Positions 8,239 to 17,528 of a DNA stretch of 64,000 nt are shown here, in pieces. This stretch comes from Lachnospiraceae bacterium. Lineage in GTDB: Bacteria > Bacillota > Clostridia > Lachnospirales > Lachnospiraceae. The stretch lies in NCBI GenBank assembly GCA_009911195.1, contig QXWV01000002.1:1-64000 (forward strand), read 5' to 3'. Both the position numbers and the translations under genes were made by a program. Under the pieces are notes generated by a model. The model was given only the letters and a program-made list of their open reading frames with translations, ran no database searches and was not told the origin of the DNA. The first letter of the stretch is position 1. Every line of letters starts with the position of its first letter.

Positions 8239-9732
8239 CTACTGCACCATCAAATTACTATATCCCATCAAACTTTCGTCCACAGCCCGGGCTGCCTCCC
8301 TTCCTTCCCGGATGGCCCATACCACCAATGACTGCCCTCTATGCATATCCCCTGCCGTAAATACATTTTTTACGCTGGTTTCGTATTTCCATGCTGGCGT
8401 TTTCACATTCGTCCGTTCATTCAATTCCACTCCAAAAGCATCCGCCACATATTTCTGGCATCCAAGAAAGCCAGCCGCAATCAAGACGATTTCTGCCGGA
8501 AGCGTCTTCTCGCTCCCCTTGACTTCCTTCATTGCAATCCGCCCCGTCTTCTCATCTTTTTCCCAGGACAGTTTCACAATTTTTACGCCCTTCAGATTCC
8601 CATTTTTGTCCTTCAAAAACTCCTTCACCGTGGACTCATAAATACGCGGGTCATGTCCAAATACAGCAATCGCTTCCTCCTGGCCATAATCCGTCTTGCA
8701 TATCTTGGGCCACTCCGGCCAGGGGTTATTTTCGGCCCGTTCATCCGGCGCTTTGGGCATCATTTCTATCTGAGTGACAGATTTGCATCCATGGCGCATG
8801 ACAGTTCCCACACAGTCATTTCCCGTATCACCGCCGCCGATAATCACCACATTCTTCCCCTTTGTATTCACATACTTCCCATCCTTCAATCCGGAATCCA
8901 GCAGGCTTTTCGTATTCTCTTTCAAAAAATCCACTGCGAAATAAATCCCTTTCGCATCCCTTCCCCCAACCTGGATATCCCTCGGGTTGGAAGCTCCGCA
9001 GGCCAATACTACCCGGTCATAGTCCTTTAACAGCGCGTCCCCCTTCACGTCTTTTCCTACATCCGTTCCGGTCAGGAAAACCACACCTTCCTCTCCCATG
9101 ATTTTCACCTTCCGATCCACCACGCTTTTTTCCAGCTTCATATTGGGAATCCCATACATTAGAAGCCCTCCAATCCTGTCAGAACGCTCATACACCGTCA
9201 CCGAATGCCCCCGCTTATTGAGCAAATCCGCCACGGCCAGCCCTGCGGGCCCGCTTCCTACTACCGCTACCCGCTTTCCTGTCCGCACCTTAGGCGGTTT
9301 CGCCCGGGCATAGCCCTTTGCGTAGGCATTTTCGATAATCGCGTATTCATTTTCCTTGGTGGCCACCGCATCCCCATTCAGCCCACAAGTACAAGCCGCC
9401 TCACACAAAGCAGGGCACACCCTGGAAGTAAACTCCGGAAAACTATTCGTCTTCTTCAGCCTGTTATAAGCCTGTTCCCAGTTCCCCATATACACCAAAT
9501 CATTCCACTCCGGTATCAGATTATGCAGCGGACATCCCGAAGTCATACCACAGATATCCATCCCCGCCTGACAAAAAGGCACTCCGCACTCCATACACCT
9601 GGCCCCCTGCTGCATCTGCTTCTCCTGGGGCAAATGCTCATGAAACTCATTAAAATTCTTTATCCTCTCCTCCGGCATCACCGCCTTGGAGACCTCCCTT
9701 CCATATTCCATAAACCCAGTTGGCTTTCCCAT
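8239..9732 (-). CDS. gltD: Glutamate synthase (NADPH) small subunit
   Basis: Beta subunit of glutamate synthase, 497 residues, normal length. It takes electrons from NAD(P)H through FAD and passes them to the large subunit. The N-terminal iron-sulfur region has CMECGVPFCQ, CGMTSGCPLHNLIPEWN and later CPALCEAACTCG. The first dinucleotide fold is VAVVGSGPAGLAVADLL, and the second is VVIIGGGDTGNDCVGT. The C-terminus has the FTAGDMHRGQSLVVWAI motif of FAD binding. It lies 202 bp downstream of gltB in the same direction. That spacer has no gene, and no terminator was seen there, so one transcript is likely. Confidence 0.97.
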   Translation of the reverse strand: MGKPTGFMEYGREVSKAVMPEERIKNFNEFHEHLPQEKQMQQGARCMECGVPFCQAGMDICGMTSGCPLHNLIPEWNDLVYMGNWEQAYNRLKKTNSFPEFTSRVCPALCEAACTCGLNGDAVATKENEYAIIENAYAKGYARAKPPKVRTGKRVAVVGSGPAGLAVADLLNKRGHSVTVYERSDRIGGLLMYGIPNMKLEKSVVDRKVKIMGEEGVVFLTGTDVGKDVKGDALLKDYDRVVLACGASNPRDIQVGGRDAKGIYFAVDFLKENTKSLLDSGLKDGKYVNTKGKNVVIIGGGDTGNDCVGTVMRHGCKSVTQIEMMPKAPDERAENNPWPEWPKICKTDYGQEEAIAVFGHDPRIYESTVKEFLKDKNGNLKGVKIVKLSWEKDEKTGRIAMKEVKGSEKTLPAEIVLIAAGFLGCQKYVADAFGVELNERTNVKTPAWKYETSVKNVFTAGDMHRGQSLVVWAIREGREAARAVDESLMGYSNLMVQ

Positions 9733-9934
9733 CCTCTACCTCATTTCCACACGTTTTTTGTACCTAACAGAGTCTGCGGACACCGCGCAGCCCCAAACTC
9801 CGTATAAAAAGTCCTCGACTTTCCATCTTTAACCATTCCTGTTTCACCTTCACTACCCACTTAGAATGACTGTAGCAAATATAACACAGACTTCCCGCCC
9901 CAAAATCCCACTTACCTTCCCCAACCACACCCGC

Positions 9935-12900
9935 CTACTCCCCTTTCTTATCCGCATAAAACGCCTCTATCTGCGCCTGTTCTGCGCTCATCCCTTTCTC
10001 TTCCATCTGTACAATAGCCGTCAGCATCCTCTCATAATCATGCGGGATGATTTTCTTGAATTTCGGCAGATAGTCTTTAAAATGGTCCAATATCTCCTTC
10101 CCTTTCCTGGAATTGGTAAGCGCCACATGCTCTTTAATCATTTCTTTCAGTTCCAGCACATCATATTTATTGGTCAGTTCCTGGGAAGAAACCATCTCTT
10201 TATTCAGCTTGGTATACAAATCATTGTTTTCATCCAGAACATATGCGATGCCGCCGCTCATCCCGGCCGCAAAGTTTTTTCCCGTCTGGCCCAGTACCGC
10301 CACCCGTCCCCCGGTCATATATTCACAGCCATGGTCTCCCACACCTTCCACTACTGCATAAGCGCCCGAATTACGCACACAGAAACGCTCCCCGGCCACT
10401 CCGCTGATAAATGCCTTTCCACTGGTAGCCCCATACAATGCTACATTGCCAATAATAATGTTTTCTTCCGGTTTGAAACGGCTTCCTACCGGGGGATAAA
10501 CAATCAGTTTGCCGCCGGAAAGACCCTTTCCGAAATAGTCATTGCTGTCGCCCTCTAATTCCAATGTTAAACCTTTTGGGATAAATGCACCAAAGCTCTG
10601 ACCGCCTGCGCCCCTGCAAAGAACGCGGTAAGCATCTTCCTCCACATCATCGCCCAGCCGTCTGGTTATCTCCGAACCCAGGATAGTGCCGAATGCCCTG
10701 TCCGTATTTTTCACGTCCACTTCTATGCTACGCTTTGCGCCTTTTCCAATGGAGGCCGACATCTGTTTTAGCAGCACTTTTTCATCCAGCGTACTTTCCA
10801 AGTGAAAATCATATGCCTGCCCCGCATCGAAAATAACAATCTCCCTGTTTCCCCTGTAGGGGTTGGAAAGAATCTGCTCCAAATCAATTTTCTTCTGCCC
10901 CTCCGTCAAGTTTTCCTTCATCTTCAACAAATCGGTTCGCCCTACCAGTTCATCCACCTTACGGACTCCCAATTTCGCCATATACTCCCTCAGCTCTTCC
11001 GCAATGAACCTCATGAAATTCATCACGTATTCCGGCTTCCCTTTAAAGTTTTTACGTAGCTTCGGATTCTGGGTCGCCACCCCTACCGGACATGTATCCA
11101 GGTTACATACCCTCATCATCACACAGCCCATAGTTACAAGAGGAGCTGTGGCAAAGCCGAACTCCTCCGCGCCAAGTATCGCCGCTACCGCCACATCACG
11201 GCCGCTCATCAATTTGCCATCCGTTTCAATCCGAACTTTATTGCGCAGCCCGTTCATAATCAATGTCTGGTGGGTCTCCGCCAGCCCCAATTCCCAGGGA
11301 AGCCCCGCGTTGTGGATGGAATTGCGCGGAGCAGCGCCTGTACCGCCATCATAGCCTGATACCAGAATAACCTGTGCACCCGCTTTGGCCACTCCTGCAG
11401 CCACCGTTCCCACTCCCGCTTCCGAAACAAGCTTTACGGAAATCCGTGCTTCTTTATTGGAATTTTTCAAGTCATAAATCAATTCTGCCAAATCCTCAAT
11501 GGAATAAATGTCATGGTGGGGCGGAGGGGAAATCAAGCTCACACCAGGTGTGGAGTGCCTTGTCTTCGCAATCCAGGGATATACCTTTCCGCCGGGCAGA
11601 TGTCCCCCCTCCCCCGGTTTTGCCCCCTGTGCCATCTTTATCTGAATCTCTTTTGCGCTCACCAGATACCGGCTGGTTACGCCGAATCTCCCGCTTGCTA
11701 CCTGCTTGATGGCAGAACAGCGGTTTAAGCCGTCTTCCCCTATATTCAAACGCTCCAAATCCTCGCCGCCTTCCCCGGAATTGGATTTGCCGTGAAGCAT
11801 ATTCATAGCAATTGCCATTGTCTCATGGGCTTCCTTAGATATTGAGCCGTAGGACATAGCCCCTGTTTTAAATCTGGTAACAATGGCCTCTACGCTTTCC
11901 ACTTCCTCTAACGGAACACTCTTTTCCGGATACCGGAAATCCATCAGCCCGCGCAAGTTTTTAATCGAGCTTTCATCATTCACCAATGCGGTGTACTGCT
12001 TAAACATCTCATAATCGCCACGTTTGGTAGACTCCTGCAGCAAATGGATAGTAGCCGGGTTATACAGATGTTCGTCCGCCCCACTCCGCATTTTATGATG
12101 GCCTAAGCTGTCTAATGTCAAATCTGCCTCCAGCCCCAACGGGTCGAAAGCTTTGGAATGCAAATTGTCCACCTGCTTTTCAATATCCTTTAATCCGATT
12201 CCGCCCACACGGCATACCGTATTGGTAAAATATTTGTTAATTACGTCGCTGTCAATGCCAATGGCCTCAAAAATCTGAGAGCCCTGATAGGATTGTATAG
12301 TAGATATGCCCATTTTGGATGCAATTTTTACAATGCCGTGCAGGATAGCGCTGTTGTAGTCATCCACCGCTGCATAATAATCCTTATCCAGCATCCCGCT
12401 GTCGATGAGCTCCTTAATAGATTCCTGCGCCAGATAAGGATTGATGGCACAGGCCCCATATCCTAACAATGTAGCAAAATGATGTACTTCCCTGGGCTCG
12501 CCGGACTCCAGAATCAACGCCACGCCCGTCCTCTTCTTTGTTTTTACCAGATGCTGATTCAGCGCCGATACTGCCAATAAGGAGGGAATCGCCACATGGT
12601 TCTCATCCACCCCTCTGTCAGAAAGGATAAGGATATTCGCCCCTTCCCGGTATGCCCTGTCCACTTCCACGAACAGTCTCTCAATGGCGCGCTCCAAGCT
12701 TGTATTTTTATAATAAATAATAGGCACAACTTCTACTTTGAAGCCTTCCGCCTTCATAGCCTTAATCTTTAAAATATCCGTATTGGTAAGAACCGGATTA
12801 TTTACTTTCAGCACATTGCAGTTCTTAGGCGTTTCTTCCAGCACATTCCCTTCCGTTCCTATATATACGGTGGTAGAAGTCACCACCTCCTCCCGGATGG

Positions 12901-14527
12901 CATCAATGGGCGGATTGGTTACCTGGGCAAAAAGTTGTTTGAAATAATGGAACAGCGGATGATAGGTCTTGCTAAGCACTGGCAGAGGAGTGTCCACACC
13001 CATGGCCGCAATAGCTTCGCTGCCATTTTTCGCCATAGGTAGAATGCTGGTTTTCAATTCCTCATATGCATAGCCGAAGGCTTTCTGCATCCTTTGCCTT
13101 TCCTCCTCACTAAACTGGGGCACCCTTTCGTTGGGAATCTTCAAATCCTTTAACATAACCAGATTGCTGTCCAGCCATTCGCCATATGGCTTAGAAGAGG
13201 CATACTTTTCCTTCAGCTCATCATCGTCTACCACCTGGCCCTTCACCATATCCACTAGCAGCATCTTGCCTGGACGCAGCCTTTCTTTTACCAAGATTTT
13301 AGCAGGCTCTATATCCAGCACACCCACTTCCGAAGAAAGAATAAGCTGGTCATCCTCAGTTATCATATATCGGGAAGGGCGCAAGCCATTGCGGTCCAGG
13401 ACAGCTCCCATCATATCCCCGTCGGAAAACAGAATCGACGCAGGCCCATCCCATGATTCCATCATTGTGGCATAATACTGGTAAAAATCCTTTTTATGCT
13501 GATTCATCGTCCGGTTGTTAGCCCAAGGCTCTGGAATGGTAATCATTACCGCTAACGGTAAATCCATCCCGCTCATCACCAGGAATTCCAGCGTGTTATC
13601 CAACATAGCGGAATCCGAACCGGAAGCGTTGACCACCGGAAGAACTTTATGCAACTGTCCATGAAGATGCTCCGATTCCATATTTTCTTCCCTGGCCAAC
13701 ATTTTATCCGCGTTGCCCCGTATGGTATTGATTTCCCCATTATGGACGATAAAACGGTTCGGATGCGCCCTTTCCCAGCTAGGATTTGTATTGGTGGAAA
13801 AACGGGAATGGACAATAGCCACCGCCGACTCATATTCCTTATCCTGCAAATCCGCAAAAAAAGTACGTAGCTGGCCTACTAAGAACATCCCTTTATAAAC
13901 CACAGTCCGGCTGGAAAGGGATACCACATATGTATTGTCGCTGGACTGTTCAAATACCCGGCGCACCACATAAAGCATTCTGTCGAAAGCCAGCCCCTTT
14001 TCCACTTTCCGGGGCTTTTTCACATAGCCCTGCATGATGTAAGGCATACATTCCAATGCCTTTTTCCCAAGGACAAAGGGAAAAATATCCACCTTCCTCC
14101 AGCCCAGGAATTCCAGCCCTTCTTTCTGTACAATGATTTCAAACATTTTCCTTGCCTGGTTCCTTTTCATTTCATCCTGGGGAAAGAAAAACATACCTAC
14201 GCCATATTCCCGTTCCTTCCCCAATTCGATTCCCAAAGGCTTTGTCACCTTCACCATAAACTTGTGGGGTATCTGGGTCAAGATACCGACACCATCGCCG
14301 GTTTCCCCTTCCGCATCCTTGCCCGCTCTATGCTCTAAGTTCTCTACTATCTTCAAAGCATTTTCTACCGTTCCATGGCTCTTCCTCCCCTTAATATCCA
14401 CACATGCGCCAATTCCACAGTTATCGTGTTCAAATTCTTCCCGGTAAAGCGGCGCTTTGGGTACAGCCCTCTTTGCATCAAACATAATCTCCCTCATTTC
14501 TGCATTGTTTTCTTGTACATGTATCAT
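9935..14527 (-). CDS. gltB: Glutamate synthase large subunit
   Basis: Alpha subunit of glutamate synthase, 1530 residues. It hydrolyses glutamine and transfers the ammonia to 2-oxoglutarate, giving two glutamates. An N-terminal class II glutaminase begins at Cys37 (DNCGIG) after a propeptide that is cleaved in this family. Then come the central domain, the FMN/Fe-S synthase domain (GGEGGEDLERLN, GAKPGEGGHLPGGKV, SGYDGGTGAAP, cysteines in CVMMRVCNLDTCPVGVAT) and the C-terminal beta-helix. The first ATG has GGGGG seven bases upstream. An ATG at 14485 behind GAGGGAG is a possible alternative that would shorten the propeptide to 22 residues. The palindrome at 14601 lies in its promoter region. 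Confidence 0.97.
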   Translation of the reverse strand: MIHVQENNAEMREIMFDAKRAVPKAPLYREEFEHDNCGIGACVDIKGRKSHGTVENALKIVENLEHRAGKDAEGETGDGVGILTQIPHKFMVKVTKPLGIELGKEREYGVGMFFFPQDEMKRNQARKMFEIIVQKEGLEFLGWRKVDIFPFVLGKKALECMPYIMQGYVKKPRKVEKGLAFDRMLYVVRRVFEQSSDNTYVVSLSSRTVVYKGMFLVGQLRTFFADLQDKEYESAVAIVHSRFSTNTNPSWERAHPNRFIVHNGEINTIRGNADKMLAREENMESEHLHGQLHKVLPVVNASGSDSAMLDNTLEFLVMSGMDLPLAVMITIPEPWANNRTMNQHKKDFYQYYATMMESWDGPASILFSDGDMMGAVLDRNGLRPSRYMITEDDQLILSSEVGVLDIEPAKILVKERLRPGKMLLVDMVKGQVVDDDELKEKYASSKPYGEWLDSNLVMLKDLKIPNERVPQFSEEERQRMQKAFGYAYEELKTSILPMAKNGSEAIAAMGVDTPLPVLSKTYHPLFHYFKQLFAQVTNPPIDAIREEVVTSTTVYIGTEGNVLEETPKNCNVLKVNNPVLTNTDILKIKAMKAEGFKVEVVPIIYYKNTSLERAIERLFVEVDRAYREGANILILSDRGVDENHVAIPSLLAVSALNQHLVKTKKRTGVALILESGEPREVHHFATLLGYGACAINPYLAQESIKELIDSGMLDKDYYAAVDDYNSAILHGIVKIASKMGISTIQSYQGSQIFEAIGIDSDVINKYFTNTVCRVGGIGLKDIEKQVDNLHSKAFDPLGLEADLTLDSLGHHKMRSGADEHLYNPATIHLLQESTKRGDYEMFKQYTALVNDESSIKNLRGLMDFRYPEKSVPLEEVESVEAIVTRFKTGAMSYGSISKEAHETMAIAMNMLHGKSNSGEGGEDLERLNIGEDGLNRCSAIKQVASGRFGVTSRYLVSAKEIQIKMAQGAKPGEGGHLPGGKVYPWIAKTRHSTPGVSLISPPPHHDIYSIEDLAELIYDLKNSNKEARISVKLVSEAGVGTVAAGVAKAGAQVILVSGYDGGTGAAPRNSIHNAGLPWELGLAETHQTLIMNGLRNKVRIETDGKLMSGRDVAVAAILGAEEFGFATAPLVTMGCVMMRVCNLDTCPVGVATQNPKLRKNFKGKPEYVMNFMRFIAEELREYMAKLGVRKVDELVGRTDLLKMKENLTEGQKKIDLEQILSNPYRGNREIVIFDAGQAYDFHLESTLDEKVLLKQMSASIGKGAKRSIEVDVKNTDRAFGTILGSEITRRLGDDVEEDAYRVLCRGAGGQSFGAFIPKGLTLELEGDSNDYFGKGLSGGKLIVYPPVGSRFKPEENIIIGNVALYGATSGKAFISGVAGERFCVRNSGAYAVVEGVGDHGCEYMTGGRVAVLGQTGKNFAAGMSGGIAYVLDENNDLYTKLNKEMVSSQELTNKYDVLELKEMIKEHVALTNSRKGKEILDHFKDYLPKFKKIIPHDYERMLTAIVQMEEKGMSAEQAQIEAFYADKKGE

Positions 14528-14589
14528 CGGTTTCCCCCGGACCGGAAATTCTTTTCCTGCCCACAGATGGCTTTTTGCACCCGAATCCT

Positions 14590-14624
14590 ACTATAATTGA
14601 GTAGGGAAATGACATTCCCCCTAC
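14590..14624 (-). promoter_or_regulatory. gltB promoter region with 24-bp palindrome
   Basis: GTAGGGAAATGACATTCCCCCTAC (14601-14624) is an almost perfect inverted repeat: GTAGGGAAATG against CATTCCCCCTAC, one mismatch. It sits just upstream of a possible -10, TATAGT (14595-14590 on the minus strand), and covers the place where a -35 box would be. No good -35 hexamer is visible, which suggests an activator or a repressor operator. The binding protein is not known. The stretch 14578-14590 (CACCCGAATCCTA) also occurs at the ends of repeat elements at 25729-25741 and 34959-34971. Confidence 0.5.
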
Positions 14625-14686
14625 TCGTGTGCCGGGCGTCCGTCATCTTGCTGACACATTTCATTTGGATGCCCGTGTGCATAAAA

Positions 14687-14724
14687 AAGTCGCAAAGAGC
14701 CTTTTCTACGCCTCTTTGCGACTT
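14687..14724 (-). terminator. Intrinsic terminator after CPBP gene
   Basis: AAGTCGCAAAGAG and CTCTTTGCGACTT form a 13-bp stem around an 11-12-nt loop. On the minus strand it is followed by TTTTTTATGC. It lies 46 bp after the stop of the CPBP protease gene and separates that operon from gltBD. Confidence 0.88.
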
Positions 14725-14769
14725 ATGGATATTACTATACACCTATTTTTGCCATTTGTAAACTACTTT

Positions 14770-15630
14770 TCACAAGTTATGTTTCAGTCTCCAGGAAGCT
14801 ACAAACCCCAGCATCGAGATTCCAAGAAAAACCGCACAATTAAGCGGAGTCACAATATTCCCTCTCACTATGCCATCATAGCCCACGGCAAATACTGCCG
14901 CATTGGCTGCGGCATGAAACAGTACCGGTGCCAGGAAGCTGCCACAATGTTCATAAGACCAGGTAATGGCAATGCCCAGAATACACCCATATATCCCCTG
15001 CACCAGATTTCCGTGATAGATACCGAACATCACGCCACAGGCGATAACGGATATTGCCCTTCCAAAATATCTCCGCATCCGGTTGTAAATCAGCCCCCTG
15101 AATACGGTTTCTTCCGCCAGAGGCGAAATTACCCCATATATCAACAGACCCATGCCAAAAGCTACCCCATACTGCCTTTCCGCCACCTCCTGGTAACTTT
15201 CGGACACTCCGGTAAGTCCCAGCAGCGCAAACAACATATTTACTCCTAAAGCGAAAGATATTGCAGTAATAATAAGCAATCCATATTCTGCAATCTTCCT
15301 GCCCCTGCCATCCCTATCCGCGCTTCCACTTCCCCTTGCCCATACCTTGGCCCATTTTAACTCCCTATAGGCCATGGGCCAAACTGCCGCCATTCCTATA
15401 AGCAGCGAAAGGGCATTGAGAAAACCATTTACCGTTGCACTTTTTTCCGCCATCATTTCCCCAAAAGCGCCGCCCCATGCTGCCATACTTATATGAACAA
15501 GAAAAATCAGAAGAACCTGCGCCAGGTCATGCACCACAAAATAAATCAGGAACGGCAAAAGGATATTCACCGATTTCCGGAAGGAACTTTCCGTTGTTTT
15601 TATTCTGCCCCCCACTTCTTTTTCCATCAT
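14770..15630 (-). CDS. CPBP-family intramembrane metalloprotease
   Basis: Predicted CAAX-protease/bacteriocin-processing (CPBP, Abi) family protein, 286 residues with about seven or eight hydrophobic segments. The family motifs are present: SPLAEETVFRGLIYN (Glu-Glu and Arg, motif 1) and VMFGIYHGN (motif 2 His), then an Asn-containing last segment. Such proteins are thought to be intramembrane endopeptidases. The substrate here is unknown. Its ATG overlaps the stop of the HAD gene by 4 bases (ATGA), so the two are co-translated. Nothing in the context indicates a bacteriocin. Confidence 0.85.
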   Translation of the reverse strand: MMEKEVGGRIKTTESSFRKSVNILLPFLIYFVVHDLAQVLLIFLVHISMAAWGGAFGEMMAEKSATVNGFLNALSLLIGMAAVWPMAYRELKWAKVWARGSGSADRDGRGRKIAEYGLLIITAISFALGVNMLFALLGLTGVSESYQEVAERQYGVAFGMGLLIYGVISPLAEETVFRGLIYNRMRRYFGRAISVIACGVMFGIYHGNLVQGIYGCILGIAITWSYEHCGSFLAPVLFHAAANAAVFAVGYDGIVRGNIVTPLNCAVFLGISMLGFVASWRLKHNL

Positions 15631-16349
15631 TGCCCTAACAGCCTCCCTAATTCCTCTACCGAGTCCACGAGATAATCCGGATTGGCTTCTTCCAGTTCCC
15701 CCTCCGGCGCATAGCCGAAAGTAACCCCCACCGTCACAAGGCCATGCTCCTTTCCTCCGGCAACATCGAACTTCCTGTCCCCAATCATTACCGTTTCTGC
15801 CATCGCCCTTCCGTTTTCTGTTTCTGTAATTCCCCTTCCGTTTTCCGTTTCCTTTTCTGTGCTTACCCTTCCGTTTTCTTCTTCCGCCAGCCGCCTTAAA
15901 GCCTCTTCCACCACCTCTTCTTTTGTGCCCCTTCTTCCGTCCAGCTCGCTTCCTACGATAACAGAAAAATATTCATAAATTTCAAAATGATGGAGAATCT
16001 GCTCCACAAACACCTGAGGCTTGCTGGAGGCTACCGCCAGAACCTTCCCCTGCCCCTTTAACTTCTTCAGCATTTCCCGTATGCCTGGATAAATGTTATT
16101 CTGAAAAATACCCTTGGGCCGAAACCATTCCCGGTATTTCTCAATGGCTTCTTCTGCCTGCTTTTCATCGAATCCATATGCCTCCATAAAACTGTCCTTT
16201 AACGGCGGCCCGATAAAAGGCGTCAGCTTGTCCAAATCCGGCTCTTCAATCCCGAAAGAATGTAAGGCATACTGCACCGATGTGGTTATGCCTTCCTTCG
16301 GGTCTGTGAGCGTTCCATCCAAATCGAATAATAAATATTGAAATTTCAT
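15627..16349 (-). CDS. HAD-family phosphatase, phosphoglycolate phosphatase-like
   Basis: HAD hydrolase of the Gph/PpaX type, 240 residues. Motif I is LLFDLDGTLTD (nucleophile Asp and acid Asp), motif II is AVASSKPQ, and motif IV is MIGDRKFDVAGG. The start at 16349 follows GGGGAAGGAT. An upstream in-frame extension to 16403 lacks a ribosome site and family similarity. Odd feature: between the helix ending RRLAEEENGR and motif IV, the protein carries three copies of an ENGR-centred peptide, encoded by a direct repeat of CCCTTCCGTTTTC (about 15803-15883, plus-strand reading). Relatives usually have a short linker here. The substrate is not predictable. It is translationally coupled to the CPBP gene. 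Confidence 0.88.
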   Translation of the reverse strand: MKFQYLLFDLDGTLTDPKEGITTSVQYALHSFGIEEPDLDKLTPFIGPPLKDSFMEAYGFDEKQAEEAIEKYREWFRPKGIFQNNIYPGIREMLKKLKGQGKVLAVASSKPQVFVEQILHHFEIYEYFSVIVGSELDGRRGTKEEVVEEALRRLAEEENGRVSTEKETENGRGITETENGRAMAETVMIGDRKFDVAGGKEHGLVTVGVTFGYAPEGELEEANPDYLVDSVEELGRLLGQ

Positions 16350-16453
16350 ATCCTTCCCCATTTCTGTACCTGTTCCTACATAGTGAAAATACGTGAACCC
16401 CATTATACCCTTTTATTGGGATATTTACAAGAAAGCAATCGCCTTTTTCACAG

Positions 16454-16559
16454 AATTCAATTTTTATGGGCAGCACAGCGGGCAGGGCGTTTGACCCATG
16501 CAGGATTCCGTTTCCATGCTATTGATACCAAGCAGGAATTTCACTTATGAAATGATTCC
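16454..16559. repeat. Shorter copy of the palindromic repeat at 32488
   Basis: The segment beginning CAATTTTTATGGGCAGC and running through GGGCGTTTGACCCATGCAGG and CTATTGATA matches, base for base over most of its length, the left arm and start of the loop of the element at 32488-32771. It ends with its own hairpin (ATTTCACTTATGAAAT) three bases before the thiT stop. It has one arm only, so it is a truncated or smaller relative. Confidence 0.75.
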
Positions 16560-16562
16560 TAT

Positions 16563-17252
16563 TTAGCGAAAAACCGCCATTTTCCTTACCCGGTCCAACC
16601 CTTTGTCCACCGGTGGCAGCGCCGCCAGCACTAAAGTAAACAAAGCCTCCAGCCCAATATAAGCCCCATTATAGATGAGGGAATAGACAGGGGCTGTCAT
16701 ATTGTAGCTGGATGCATAGCTTCCAAAGAAAATCATTCCTGACAAAAAGGTAAAAAAGTACCGCCCCAACACACCAATCACATAGCCTTTCAACAGGCCA
16801 TATTTAGATTTGGAAAAAATACCCGAAAGCCCCAATGCCCCGAACGCAAATATATAATCCGTAAGCATCTGGGGAATACTGATGATGTAAGGGTCAATGA
16901 CCAACTGCAAAAATCCATAGGCAACCGCTGTCATCAGGCCGCTTTTTAGGCCATACCAATAGCCCACAAGACATATGAAAAACATGCTGAAAAAAGTCAC
17001 ACTGCCGCCCATAGGCATATCTATAAGCTTTATCATGGACGTTACCGTCGCCAATGCGATTGCCATGGAGGAAAATACAAGCTGCTTGGTACTAAACTTT
17101 AATTTCTTCCCCTCTTCCGCCCTGCCGGACAGGAAACAAGCCGCCAGAAGAAACGCTGCCATAATAGCAATCAATGCCCCATAACCGGCTTCTGTGAGCT
17201 CAAAATAATTGCCCCACTCTTCATCAATAATTTCTTTCGCAAAAAATGACAT
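16563..17252 (-). CDS. thiT: Thiamine transporter substrate-binding component ThiT (ECF type)
   Basis: S component of an energy-coupling-factor vitamin transporter, 229 residues with about six membrane helices. It captures thiamine outside and works with a shared EcfA/A'/T module encoded elsewhere. The typical ThiT stretch is visible: GGSVTFFSMFFICLVGYWYG, GFLQLVIDPYIISIPQMLTD and FLSGMIFFGSYAS (aromatic residues that bind thiamine lie in these loops). It starts at 17252 seven bases after AAGGAGG. An upstream in-frame ATG at 17297 has no ribosome site. A TPP riboswitch precedes it, which supports the substrate. Confidence 0.94.
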   Translation of the reverse strand: MSFFAKEIIDEEWGNYFELTEAGYGALIAIMAAFLLAACFLSGRAEEGKKLKFSTKQLVFSSMAIALATVTSMIKLIDMPMGGSVTFFSMFFICLVGYWYGLKSGLMTAVAYGFLQLVIDPYIISIPQMLTDYIFAFGALGLSGIFSKSKYGLLKGYVIGVLGRYFFTFLSGMIFFGSYASSYNMTAPVYSLIYNGAYIGLEALFTLVLAALPPVDKGLDRVRKMAVFR

Positions 17253-17259
17253 AAAAAAA

Positions 17260-17291
17260 CCTCCTTCGTAATGGTAAATCACTGGGAGGGG
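17260..17291 (-). promoter_or_regulatory. Possible Shine-Dalgarno sequestering stem for thiT
   Basis: In the mRNA, CCCCTCC (17291-17285) can pair with the thiT ribosome site AAGGAGG (17266-17260) over a loop of about 20 nt. This would be a simple way for the riboswitch upstream to control translation. A second hairpin, GCTGCATGATGCAGC (about 17340-17355), lies between aptamer and this stem. It is not followed by a T-run, which argues against a terminator mechanism. Confidence 0.4.
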
Positions 17292-17392
17292 TTTCATTTT
17301 GGTATTTTATAGTTTCCGAATTATCCTTTTAGGCTTTTCTGCTGCATCATGCAGCCTTCCTTAAACGGACATCCATATATCCATAAAATCCT

Positions 17393-17476
17393 GCTTCCCT
17401 TCGCCGGTATTATCCGTATCAGGTTATGAGGGTTAGAACCTTGGAAAGATTCAGTCTCAGCAAATGCTCCCCTAGC
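17393..17476 (-). promoter_or_regulatory. TPP riboswitch (THI element)
   Basis: On the minus strand the conserved parts appear in order: CTAGGGGAGC (P1/P2 start), GCTGAGA (17461-17455), a P3 stem region, then AACCTGATACGGATAATACC and GGCGAAGGGAAGC. These are the universally conserved bases of the thiamine pyrophosphate aptamer. It lies about 140 nt before thiT and should reduce its expression when TPP is plentiful. Confidence 0.95.
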
Positions 17477-17499
17477 GATTTATGTTATTGTCAAAGTAT

Positions 17500-17528
17500 A
17501 ATATATCCTTGGAAGTGATTTTTGTCAA
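17500..17528 (-). promoter_or_regulatory. Sigma-A promoter of the thiT leader
   Basis: Minus strand: TTGACA (17528-17523), 17 bases, TATATT (17505-17500). It lies about 25 bases upstream of the TPP aptamer. The -35 box overlaps the stop codon of the broken patatin gene. Confidence 0.85.

Noticed and set aside
9866-10558. Plus-strand open frame of 230 codons opposite the end of gltB
   Set aside because: It is antisense to a highly conserved enzyme, lacks a ribosome site and has no recognisable motif.
14770-15630. Abortive-infection (Abi) defence gene
   Set aside because: The CPBP family is sometimes labelled Abi, but nothing nearby (no toxin, phage or defence partner) supports this. It is co-translated with a HAD phosphatase.
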